A DNA stretch of 64,000 nucleotides from JAXLVB01 sp046329195 (GTDB lineage Bacteria > Bacteroidota > Bacteroidia > Cytophagales > Spirosomataceae). Where the stretch lies: the NCBI GenBank assembly GCA_046329195.1, contig JAXLVB010000001.1:3038001-3102000 (forward strand), in the 5' to 3' direction. The notes under the pieces were generated by a model. The model was not told where the DNA came from and ran no database searches. It saw nothing but the letters and a program-made list of their open reading frames with translations. Of the stretch, positions 10,101 to 17,104 are shown piece after piece; the stretch's first letter is position 1, and each line of letters begins with the position of its first letter. The translations under genes and the position numbers were made by a program.

Positions 10101-10145
10101 TTTAATGGGGCCTTTTATTACTTAAATGCGACGTTAAATTTCTAA
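7113..10145 (+). CDS. TonB-dependent outer-membrane receptor with STN signalling domain
   Basis: This 1010-residue receptor imports a ligand across the outer membrane using TonB energy and can signal through FecR. A signal sequence (about residues 10-35) is followed by an STN domain (about 45-118, VTINLQNVEVTEALSQLEKM). Next is a CarboxypepD_reg-like domain (VTGKVIDSSGQPLPGVNIQI, about 141-205). The plug (about 225-350) carries LSEVVVVGSRGLPRT and AAQYGSDAIAGIVNL, and a beta barrel runs to the final aromatic residue (LNATLNF). No SusD-like gene follows, so it is more like a siderophore, vitamin or metal receptor than a SusC glycan importer. The ligand cannot be told from sequence. Confidence 0.95.
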   Translation: MKKITTSKSALFATMKITLTQAFLALLFIGNSLAHDSKSQNLMDKSVTINLQNVEVTEALSQLEKMVEIKFFYSPKVIQADRKVSVQAQNLRFSELLSRLLTPLDVTYKIVGNQVVLSAQEKVAAPIMQEPIPNEIPEEPVTGKVIDSSGQPLPGVNIQIKGTTRGVTTDAAGEFKINANEGDMLVFSFIGYLTKEIKVNGKSLNVTLEDATAQLSEVVVVGSRGLPRTDVERPVPVDVLSAKELRSTGQVDLGQQIQFTSPSFNSAKTGVNGVANYADPATLRGLSPDQVLVLVDGKRRHQFSGLNLNVTIGLGTVVTDMNAIPALALDRVEILRDGAAAQYGSDAIAGIVNLALNKSVGKGTFTTQYGVTKEGDGASYLASLNYGFKLGKEKSYLNLTFNYQHANATNRSDFYNPKPVADGAYTGIYSNTQATDETSRKTRGVWGDYGTFRVGTYGSNQTTGYQGFYNLGYPLKNNWNLYSFGGFSQKDILAYGFFRVANPSNANSTPEIFPDGYTPELPGKTVDYSSVVGLSRKVAKGWNLDFSTGYGYNYLDLWANNTTNPSMGASSPTNFYVGRSVFGQSTTEANLSRNYKNVLGTQSLNLALGGQFRVDQFKLEQGSKESYQVGPLALSKNKAPGSSGRPGIADVDETNATRINIGFYADVESDITNKLLLAVALRYENYSDFGSNISGKLASRLKLSESISLRGSINKGFRAPSLAQTFNSQTTSTVQAGAIIQTKQLPNSDPRLKQIGIEDPKAETSWNYNLGVTAKAGEKLLFTLDAYQIDITDRIILSERMIINNIAALKPLFPGISEVRFFTNHVNTRTKGIDFVTTFRHSFNPKNKLTASLALTFNETKIISQKDTPSQLQAGTTAKILMIDTVSISLIETAQPRQKALLSLGYQVDKLSLNTRVSYFGPVTAWEKPTGKPHITQTFSAKTLVDVFASYNFNNKLMLTAGANNIANVYPDKVALNFAGYSNGQIPYTRNANQFGFNGAFYYLNATLNF

Positions 10146-10207
10146 TTTCGGCCTTCATTCCCTCGTCAAGCCGTCTAACTTGGCGAGGGACTTCACCACC
10201 AGTAGGC

Positions 10208-11071
10208 TTGAAAAAAATCGCAGCAGGTATTGTCTTTGTATTATTGTGGTCGTCGGCATCGGTCAGCACAAAATTTGGCTTAGCCGTAGCCGAGCCCTTT
10301 GTGTTGTCCAGCTTTCGGTACACCTTGGCAGGGCTCTTGATGCTGGGCTATGTACGAATAACAACGAAAACTTGGTATCCTACTCACCTTCAAGAATGGA
10401 AGGCTGTCTTGACGATGGCGCTACTCAATATCACGATTTACGGAGCGTGCTTCATCTGGTCTATTCAAGAAGTGGCGGCGAGCATCGGTAGTTTGTCGTT
10501 AGGGGTAAATCCCATTTTTATTGCTTTTATGGCCACTATTTGGATAAAACGCCCCATTAGCTTTGCCGAATGGATAGGGATGTTGCTAGGGATTATAGGC
10601 ATTTTTGTAGCCAGTTATCCTTTTTTGCAAAATGGCCATGCTACGCTGTTTGGGATTTGTTTGCTACTGTTTAGCCGATTTACGTATTCTGTAGCCACCA
10701 TCTATTTCGGTAAAAACCAATGGACAGTGAGCAGTACAGTGGTTAATGCTTGGCAAACCCTCCTTGGTGGAGCACTCCTGCTTCCGATTGCCTATGCTAC
10801 CCATGTGCGTGAAAATCAGTTTACGTTTCAGTTTTTTGCCGCTATTTTTTGGCTAATCGTACCGATTGCCATCGTGGCATCGCAATTGTGGATTTACCTG
10901 ATTAAGCAAGACCCCGTCAAAGCCTCGTTTTGGTTGTTTTTATGCCCTGTTACAGGTATTTGTTACGCAGCTATCTTTCTGCATGAGCAAGTAAGCTGGT
11001 ACACCCTTGTGGGAGGGCTTTGCGTGTTGGCAGGGGTTTACTTAGCCGAACGAGAGAAGCGCCAGAGATGA
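10208..11071 (+). CDS. EamA/DMT-superfamily permease
   Basis: The 287-residue protein has about ten hydrophobic helices in two repeated EamA units, matching drug/metabolite transporter family exporters. The first unit opens with IAAGIVFVLLWSSASVSTKF and the second with FGICLLLFSRFTYSVATIYF. The start is taken as TTG at 10208, which gives a conventional short positively charged N-terminus (MKKIAAG); no in-frame ATG is seen just upstream. It lies 62 bases after the receptor stop and may be read through from it. The substrate is unknown; members export amino acids, nucleosides or other small metabolites. Confidence 0.87.
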   Translation: MKKIAAGIVFVLLWSSASVSTKFGLAVAEPFVLSSFRYTLAGLLMLGYVRITTKTWYPTHLQEWKAVLTMALLNITIYGACFIWSIQEVAASIGSLSLGVNPIFIAFMATIWIKRPISFAEWIGMLLGIIGIFVASYPFLQNGHATLFGICLLLFSRFTYSVATIYFGKNQWTVSSTVVNAWQTLLGGALLLPIAYATHVRENQFTFQFFAAIFWLIVPIAIVASQLWIYLIKQDPVKASFWLFLCPVTGICYAAIFLHEQVSWYTLVGGLCVLAGVYLAEREKRQR

Positions 11072-11092
11072 CGATTTTTGCAGATTTATCTT

Positions 11093-11100
11093 TACTTTTG
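11093..11100 (+). promoter_or_regulatory. Bacteroidota-type -7 element upstream of dctA
   Basis: TACTTTTG matches the Bacteroidota primary-sigma -7 consensus TAnnTTTG and lies 22 bases before the dicarboxylate carrier ATG. No convincing -33 element is seen at the usual spacing. Confidence 0.5.
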
Positions 11101-11122
11101 ATAGCATAACACCCCTTATCGA

Positions 11123-12430
11123 ATGAAAAAAATTCTTACAAACCTAACCTTCTGGGTGCTCACTGCCATTACCTGTGGGGTATTACTAGGGCATTTTAAT
11201 CCCGAATTTGCTTTACAACCCGTTCTCGAAAAAGGCTTTAAAGTCAATTTGTGGATTTCAGAATTTGAGATAAAAACCACGTTTAGCGAGTTGCTGAGTA
11301 GTATTTTTATCAGCATTGTCAAGTTGTTTATTAACCCTATCATTTTCTTGACCATTACGTTGGGTATCATCTCGATGGGTGATTTGAAAAAGGTAGGCAA
11401 AGTAGGAGCAAAGGCACTCTTGTACTTTGAAATAGTAACCACCATTGCTTTAGTTATTGGTGTAATTGTAGCCAATATTATCCGCCCAGGCGATGGTGTG
11501 GTAACGGATAGCATCAAAGGTGGCGACATCAGCAAATACACCAAAAGTGCCGAGACCTTCAGCTGGATGAAGTTTTTCTGGGATAATGCCACCCTACAAG
11601 TATTGCTGGTAGCCATTGTGTTGGGTATAGTATTAAGCAATTATTCGGGACGGCAAAAAGTGGTAGATTTTTTGGCTCCTATTTCCAAAAAAGTATTTTG
11701 GGCACTCCACAAAGTAATGCTAATGGCTCCGATTGGAGCGTTTGGAGGCATGGCGTTTACCATTGCCAAATATGGTATCAAAACATTGCTCCCTTTGGCC
11801 AAACTCATGGGGACGGTTTATACGACAATGGCCTGTTTTATCTTTATCGTGCTGTGGTATATTTTACGTACCTATAAAATCAGCCTGTGGTCGTACCTCA
11901 AGTATATCCGTGAAGAGTTACTGATTGTGCTGGGAACATCGTCGTCGGAGGCGGGCTTGCCTTCGCTGATGGAAAAGCTCGAACGCATGGGCTGTTCCAA
12001 ATCAGTAGTGGGGTTGGTAGTGCCCGCAGGCTATTCGTTTAATCTGGACGGTACCACCATTTATCTCTCGATGGCAGTGATTTTCTTAGCGCAAGTATTC
12101 AATGTTCATCTGACTATTGAACAAATGCTAACCATCATCGGCATTTTGATGGTAACCAGCAAAGGTGCCGCTGGCGTAACTGGAAGCGGATTTATCGTAT
12201 TAGCCTCTACACTAACTGCTATTAAAGTGATTCCGGTTGAGGGTTTGGCACTTTTACTGGGTGTTGACCGCTTTATGTCTGAGGCAAGAGCCATCACTAA
12301 TTTTATTGGAAACGGGGTGGCAACCATCTGGCTGGCCAACAACGAAAAAGAGTTTGACCGCCGCAAGATGAAGTATGCCTTTGGGCATGTTGAGGAGGCA
12401 GAAGATATGGTTGAGACGAATCTGGATTAG
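11123..12430 (+). CDS. dctA: Dicarboxylate/amino acid:cation symporter (DctA/GltP family)
   Basis: This 435-residue inner-membrane carrier belongs to the DAACS family, which imports C4-dicarboxylates or glutamate/aspartate with H+ or Na+. Visible family motifs are the serine-rich re-entrant loop GTSSSEAGLPSLMEKLERMG, the transport motif GYSFNLDGTTIYLSMA, and SKGAAGVTGSGFIVLASTL. The neighbouring malic enzyme, 69 bases downstream with its own promoter-like element, favours a C4-dicarboxylate (malate, fumarate or succinate) as substrate, but this is inference from context. Confidence 0.92.
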   Translation: MKKILTNLTFWVLTAITCGVLLGHFNPEFALQPVLEKGFKVNLWISEFEIKTTFSELLSSIFISIVKLFINPIIFLTITLGIISMGDLKKVGKVGAKALLYFEIVTTIALVIGVIVANIIRPGDGVVTDSIKGGDISKYTKSAETFSWMKFFWDNATLQVLLVAIVLGIVLSNYSGRQKVVDFLAPISKKVFWALHKVMLMAPIGAFGGMAFTIAKYGIKTLLPLAKLMGTVYTTMACFIFIVLWYILRTYKISLWSYLKYIREELLIVLGTSSSEAGLPSLMEKLERMGCSKSVVGLVVPAGYSFNLDGTTIYLSMAVIFLAQVFNVHLTIEQMLTIIGILMVTSKGAAGVTGSGFIVLASTLTAIKVIPVEGLALLLGVDRFMSEARAITNFIGNGVATIWLANNEKEFDRRKMKYAFGHVEEAEDMVETNLD

Positions 12431-12440
12431 AAAAAAGGGT

Positions 12441-12448
12441 TACCTTTG
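12441..12448 (+). promoter_or_regulatory. Bacteroidota-type -7 element upstream of malic enzyme gene
   Basis: TACCTTTG matches TAnnTTTG and sits between the dctA stop and the malic enzyme ATG, implying about 45 bases of leader. Malic enzyme can thus be expressed independently of dctA. Confidence 0.55.
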
Positions 12449-12499
12449 TGCCCATCATCAACAAACCACCAAGCGTATTGTTAACTCAAAAAACTAATT

Positions 12500-14770
12500 A
12501 TGGAACACAAACCCATTCGTAAACAGGACGCTCTCGACTACCACTCAAAAGGACGTCCTGGCAAGATTGAAGTAGTTACCACCAAAGAAACCGCTACTCA
12601 ACGAGACCTCTCTCTTGCGTATTCGCCAGGCGTAGCGGAGCCTTGCCTTGAAATTGCTGCTAACGTCGAAAACGTTTATAAATACACCGCCAAAGGAAAC
12701 TTAGTGGCCGTTATCTCTAACGGAACCGCTGTGCTGGGCTTAGGCGACATTGGTCCCGAAGCAGGCAAGCCCGTGATGGAAGGAAAAGGTGTGTTATTTA
12801 AGATATATGCAGATATTGATGTGTTTGACATTGAACTCAACACCAAAGATGTAGATGAGTTTGTACGAACGGTCAAAATACTTGAGCCGACCTTTGGGGG
12901 GGTTAACTTAGAGGACATCGGAGCACCGGAGTGTTTTGAAATTGAGGAGCGCCTGCGCAAAGAACTCAATATCCCCGTCATGCACGACGACCAGCACGGT
13001 ACGGCCATTATTTCGGGTGCAGCCTTGTTGAATGCGCTCGAAATTGTGGGCAAAGACATTGCCCAAGCCAAGTTTGTCGTATCAGGCGCAGGCGCTTCGG
13101 CTATTTCGTGCTCAAAACTCTACGTAGCTTTAGGTGCTCGCCCCGAAAACTTCGTAATGCTTGATTCTAAGGGAGTTATCCGAGCTGACCGTGGTACATT
13201 GGACGAACGCAAAGGCATGTTTGCCACCACTCGTGACCTCAACACGCTCGAAGAAGCAATGGTCGGAGCCGACGTCTTTATTGGCTTGTCAAAAGGCAAT
13301 ATCCTGAGCAAAGCGATGGTGCAAAGCATGGCTAAAGACGCCATTGTGTTTGCTATGGCCAACCCAACCCCAGAAATCTCCTACGAAGAGGCCATTTCGG
13401 CCCGCCCAGACATCATCATGGCTACGGGTCGGAGCGACTACCCCAACCAAGTAAACAACGTGTTGGGCTTTCCGTATATTTTTAGAGGAGCATTAGACGT
13501 ACGAGCTACCGAAATCAATGAAGCCATGAAACTGGCTGCGGTACGTGCCTTGGCTGCTTTAGCCAAAGAAAACGTACCCGATATTGTGAATATGGCGTAT
13601 GGCGAGAAAAACCTCAGCTTCGGGCGCACCTACATCATTCCGAAGCCCATGGACCCTCGTTTGCTTACTACGGTTTCGCCAGCCGTAGCCAAAGCGGCCA
13701 TGGACTCAGGCTTGGCTACCTATCCGATTACCAACTGGGAAGAATACGAACAAACCCTTGCCAAACGATTGGGTCTTGACAACCAGCTCACCAAGGCCAT
13801 TGTCAATAAAGCCAAAGCGAATCCTAAAAAAGTAGTATTTGCCGACGCCGAAAACCTAACCGTACTCAAGGCTGTACAGCAAGTATGGGATGACGACATT
13901 GCAGAGCCGATTTTGTTGGGCAATAAAAGCCGGATCAAGGCTATTATCGAAGAGCATAACCTTGACTTAGAGGATGTTACGATTATAGACCCCAATTCGG
14001 TCGAAATGCAAGCAAAAGTAGAGAAGTTTGCAGAAGTATTCTTCGAAAAACGCAAACGTAAGGGTGTGAATCGCTTTGAAGCCTCCAATGCCATGCGTCG
14101 TCGTAACTACTTTGGGGCCATGTTGGTCGAAACGGGCGAGGCTGACTGCCTGATTTCGGGTTTGACCCGTGCCTATCCCGAAACCATCCGCCCTGCTTTG
14201 CACATCATCGGGGTAGAGCAAGGCATCAAGAAGGTAGCCGGAACCTACATTCTGTTGACCAAAAAAGGACCGCTGTTCTTGTCAGATACCACGGTCAATT
14301 TTAACCCAACCGCCGAAGAACTGGTAGAAATCACAGAACTGACGGCCAAAACGGCTGAGCGCCTCAACGTGAAGCCCCGCATTGCGCTCACTACCTACTC
14401 TAACTTTGGCTCTGCCTCTGGCGACGATGCCGCCAAAATGCGTGAAGCCGCCGCTATTTTGCAAAAGAAACACCCCGAGTGGATTGTAGAAGGCGAGATG
14501 CAAGCGCACTTGGCCTTTAATACCGAGTTGGTCAAAGAGCAATATCCGTTCTCAAAACTGGCCGAAGAAGGAGCTAATGTATTGATTTTCCCTAACTTAT
14601 CGGCAGCCAACGTGTCGTATAACTTATTGAAAGAAGTAGGGGAGTTGGAGTATATCGGGCCTATTCTGATGGGTGTACGTAAGCCCGTACACGTATTGCA
14701 GTTGGGTAGTAGCGTTCGAGAAATCGTCAACATGGTGGCTATTGCCGTTGTAGAGGCACAGAGTAAGTAA
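12500..14770 (+). CDS. maeB: NADP-dependent malic enzyme with phosphotransacetylase-like domain
   Basis: Malic enzyme decarboxylates malate to pyruvate with NADP reduction. This 756-residue protein is the long form. Residues about 15-155 are the malic N-terminal domain (LAYSPGVAEPCLEI, GNGTAVLGLGDIG-like segment). Residues about 165-410 are the NAD(P)-binding domain, including FVVSGAGASAISC and the HDDQHGTAI motif just before it. Residues about 430-750 form a PTA_PTB domain that in MaeB enzymes binds acetyl-CoA for regulation rather than making acetyl phosphate. It likely works with the adjacent carrier to convert imported C4 acids into pyruvate and NADPH. A strong terminator follows. Confidence 0.96.
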   Translation: MEHKPIRKQDALDYHSKGRPGKIEVVTTKETATQRDLSLAYSPGVAEPCLEIAANVENVYKYTAKGNLVAVISNGTAVLGLGDIGPEAGKPVMEGKGVLFKIYADIDVFDIELNTKDVDEFVRTVKILEPTFGGVNLEDIGAPECFEIEERLRKELNIPVMHDDQHGTAIISGAALLNALEIVGKDIAQAKFVVSGAGASAISCSKLYVALGARPENFVMLDSKGVIRADRGTLDERKGMFATTRDLNTLEEAMVGADVFIGLSKGNILSKAMVQSMAKDAIVFAMANPTPEISYEEAISARPDIIMATGRSDYPNQVNNVLGFPYIFRGALDVRATEINEAMKLAAVRALAALAKENVPDIVNMAYGEKNLSFGRTYIIPKPMDPRLLTTVSPAVAKAAMDSGLATYPITNWEEYEQTLAKRLGLDNQLTKAIVNKAKANPKKVVFADAENLTVLKAVQQVWDDDIAEPILLGNKSRIKAIIEEHNLDLEDVTIIDPNSVEMQAKVEKFAEVFFEKRKRKGVNRFEASNAMRRRNYFGAMLVETGEADCLISGLTRAYPETIRPALHIIGVEQGIKKVAGTYILLTKKGPLFLSDTTVNFNPTAEELVEITELTAKTAERLNVKPRIALTTYSNFGSASGDDAAKMREAAAILQKKHPEWIVEGEMQAHLAFNTELVKEQYPFSKLAEEGANVLIFPNLSAANVSYNLLKEVGELEYIGPILMGVRKPVHVLQLGSSVREIVNMVAIAVVEAQSK

Positions 14771-14798
14771 GCAAAATAATAGACTACTAGATAGGTTG

Positions 14799-14835
14799 AG
14801 CCGCAAGAGTGATAGCACTTTTGCGGCTTTTTTTT
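14799..14835 (+). terminator. Rho-independent terminator of maeB
   Basis: AGCCGCAAGAGTG pairs with CACTTTTGCGGCT over 13 positions (one G-U) around an ATAG loop and is followed by a run of T. It lies 29 bases after the maeB stop. Confidence 0.9.
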
Positions 14836-14910
14836 ATTCTTTCCTCCTATTGTATAATAAAAAAATCAGTATATTGGTAAACGTTTTCCAAGAATCAATC
14901 CTACTTCAAA

Positions 14911-16845
14911 ATGAAACTTATTACAGCTTTCCTTCTCGGATTATGGGCTCTGCCAGTGATGGCTCAAGATAAGGTGATAGAACCTAATGTTAAATTTGGC
15001 GAGGTTTCGTTAGATGAATTACAAATGAAATTCTATCCTAAAGATTCCACTGCTGAAGCTGTAGTCTTGTACGAGAAGGGGGAGACAAATTTTCTGAGAA
15101 GTAACTGGTTATATACAATGAAATTTGTTTACCATAAACGTATCAAGATATTCAAAAAAGTAGGTCAAAAACAGGGAGATATTCAAGTCTTTTTACGAAA
15201 AGACACTAAAGAAAATGAGAAAGTTTTAAATATTCAGGGCTTTACTTATAATGAGTATAACAATCAAATTATTAAAGAACCACTTACTAGAGAAATGATT
15301 TTTGAAATAAATCTGTCAAAGCAAGTTAATGAAATTAAGTTTACTTTGCCTAATGTAAAAGATGGTTCAATAATTGAGTATTCATATGAAGTTAAAACTC
15401 CTTTTAGTATATCACCAAATCCAAATACATGGTATTTTCAATCAGATATTCCTGTTTTATGGAGTGAATGCAAAATTAACATTCCCAGTTCTTTAAATTA
15501 CCAAGTTTTACTAAATGGAAATTTAGATATTAACCAATCAAGGCAAGTAAAAGAAAAATTGAATCAATATGAAACACAAGGAAGGTATGTAGTAAAAAAT
15601 GCTCCAGCATTTAGAAGTGAGCCTTTTATATCTGCTGCTACAAATTATATTTCAAAAATCGATTTTGAAGTTTTATATGATGATAATTATTCAAATGATT
15701 ACAAAAGCTTGAATTTATCACTACTCAGTGATGAATATTTTGGAATTAATTTAAGCAAAAATTCGTATTGGGAAAACTTGCCAGTAATGTTACAAAGTCA
15801 ATATTATGATTCTTTGGCACAGGTACAAGCCGCATATAACTATATAAAATCAAATATGAAATGGTCAGGAGAGATGGGGATGTTCACTAATGATTTTCAA
15901 AAAACAATTAATGAACGCAAAGGAAATGCAGGTGAAATTAATTGGATGCTCATCTCTCTGCTTAGAGAAATGGGTTTTGATGCAAATCCAGTAATATTGA
16001 GCACCCGTTCTCATGGTAGAATCGACCCTAATTTTGCCTTGATAAAAAGATTTAATTATGTAGTTGCGCATTTGTTTATAAATGGCAAAAATTTGTTTTT
16101 GGACGCTACTGAGCCAAACCTCAAACTTGGTATGCTTCCTGTTCGATGTTTAAACCATATCGGATTTTTAGTAAAGCTAGAAGGAAGTCGTTTAGTTTCT
16201 TTGGAGCCTTTAGAGAAAGATATACGATTTACTAATGCCCAACTTAAAATAAATGCGGATGGGGAATTGATTGGTACAATAACGAAAGCTTACGATGGTT
16301 ATGCAGACTTGGCAATCAAAGATAAAATCAAAGAACTAGGGAAAGAGAAGTGGATGGAAGAGCTAAAGGCAGCTAAGCCATTTTGGCAAATAACCAAAAA
16401 TCATGTTCCAGAAATCATAGACAGTTCAACACCTTTCCGTATTGAACATGAAGTAATCGTTACAGAAATGGTTACTTCATCTGGAGACTTACTGTATGTA
16501 AAGCCTATGCTCACAGAAGGAAGAAGCGAAAATCCATTCAAATCGTTAGATCGAAAATATCCAGTAGATTTTGCGTATCCAGCCGAAGAATCATTCACTG
16601 CAACTTATGAAATCCCAATAGGCTATAAAGTACTAGAACTCCCAAAAAGTAGCGTAGTCTCTTTGGCAAATAATGGGGGGAAATTTTCGTATGCGTTGTC
16701 GGTTCAAGAAAATAAAATCAATTTAGTCAGTCGCCTGACTTTACGTAAAGCTGTGTATGAAGCCGAAGAATATCAGTATTTACGTGATTTTTTTGATAAA
16801 ATAGTTTCAAAACATAATGAATCTATTGTTCTTAAAAGAAATTAA
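14911..16845 (+). CDS. DUF3857 transglutaminase-like protein, catalytic Cys lost (first paralog)
   Basis: The 644-residue protein has a signal peptide (MKLITAFLLGLWALPVMA), a DUF3857 N-terminal beta domain (to about 270), a transglutaminase-core-like region (about 290-420) and a C-terminal DUF2569/DUF3858-like beta region. Aligning the core by eye with the third paralog, the catalytic Cys position is Ala340 (GNAGEINW) and the His position is Tyr in RFNYVVAH, while LDATE keeps the acidic residue. It is therefore probably a non-catalytic envelope protein. The gene is more AT-rich than its neighbours. It is clearly related to the next gene (shared RFNYVVAH, LKLGMLP/LKMGVLP, EENPFK-type segments), so a tandem duplication is inferred. 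Confidence 0.8.
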   Translation: MKLITAFLLGLWALPVMAQDKVIEPNVKFGEVSLDELQMKFYPKDSTAEAVVLYEKGETNFLRSNWLYTMKFVYHKRIKIFKKVGQKQGDIQVFLRKDTKENEKVLNIQGFTYNEYNNQIIKEPLTREMIFEINLSKQVNEIKFTLPNVKDGSIIEYSYEVKTPFSISPNPNTWYFQSDIPVLWSECKINIPSSLNYQVLLNGNLDINQSRQVKEKLNQYETQGRYVVKNAPAFRSEPFISAATNYISKIDFEVLYDDNYSNDYKSLNLSLLSDEYFGINLSKNSYWENLPVMLQSQYYDSLAQVQAAYNYIKSNMKWSGEMGMFTNDFQKTINERKGNAGEINWMLISLLREMGFDANPVILSTRSHGRIDPNFALIKRFNYVVAHLFINGKNLFLDATEPNLKLGMLPVRCLNHIGFLVKLEGSRLVSLEPLEKDIRFTNAQLKINADGELIGTITKAYDGYADLAIKDKIKELGKEKWMEELKAAKPFWQITKNHVPEIIDSSTPFRIEHEVIVTEMVTSSGDLLYVKPMLTEGRSENPFKSLDRKYPVDFAYPAEESFTATYEIPIGYKVLELPKSSVVSLANNGGKFSYALSVQENKINLVSRLTLRKAVYEAEEYQYLRDFFDKIVSKHNESIVLKRN

Positions 16846-16895
16846 TTCGTACTGGACTAGAAATTAGTTGAATTGGTTAATTAAGTTGTACACAG

Positions 16896-16995
16896 AACCC
16901 CTTTCCCTAGCTCCCTTTCCCAACAGGGGAAAGGGACTTTAGAATCCCTCCCAGCAGGGGAGGGTTGGGCGACCGACGCTCGGTGGGGTGATATA
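16896..16995. repeat. Three-hairpin intergenic repeat
   Basis: Within 100 bases are three adjacent inverted repeats: CCCTTTCCC/GGGAAAGGG (16913-16935), CCCTCCC/GGGAGGG (16946-16964) and ACCGA/TCGGT (16972-16984). The G- and C-rich runs contrast with the AT-rich gene upstream. The layout resembles dispersed intergenic repeats seen in Cytophagales genomes, though only one copy is in this window. Confidence 0.6.
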
Positions 16996-17042
16996 ACCTT
17001 ACTAACTAGTACAATTAGTTGCAAGTAGTATGCAGTATTCTT

Positions 17043-17067
17043 GCTATCAATCTGATAGCTTTTTTTT
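17043..17067 (+). terminator. Rho-independent terminator between DUF3857 paralogs
   Basis: GCTATCA and TGATAGC form a 7-bp stem with a 3-base loop, followed by eight T. It ends 37 bases before the next gene, so the first paralog is probably transcribed separately from the second. Confidence 0.75.
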
Positions 17068-17104
17068 GGCTACGAATAAGAAGAATTGATGTAAATGTAA
17101 TAAT

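Noticed and set aside
7113..10145. Calling the TonB receptor a SusC and the locus a polysaccharide utilisation locus
   Set aside because: There is no SusD homolog or glycoside hydrolase next to it.
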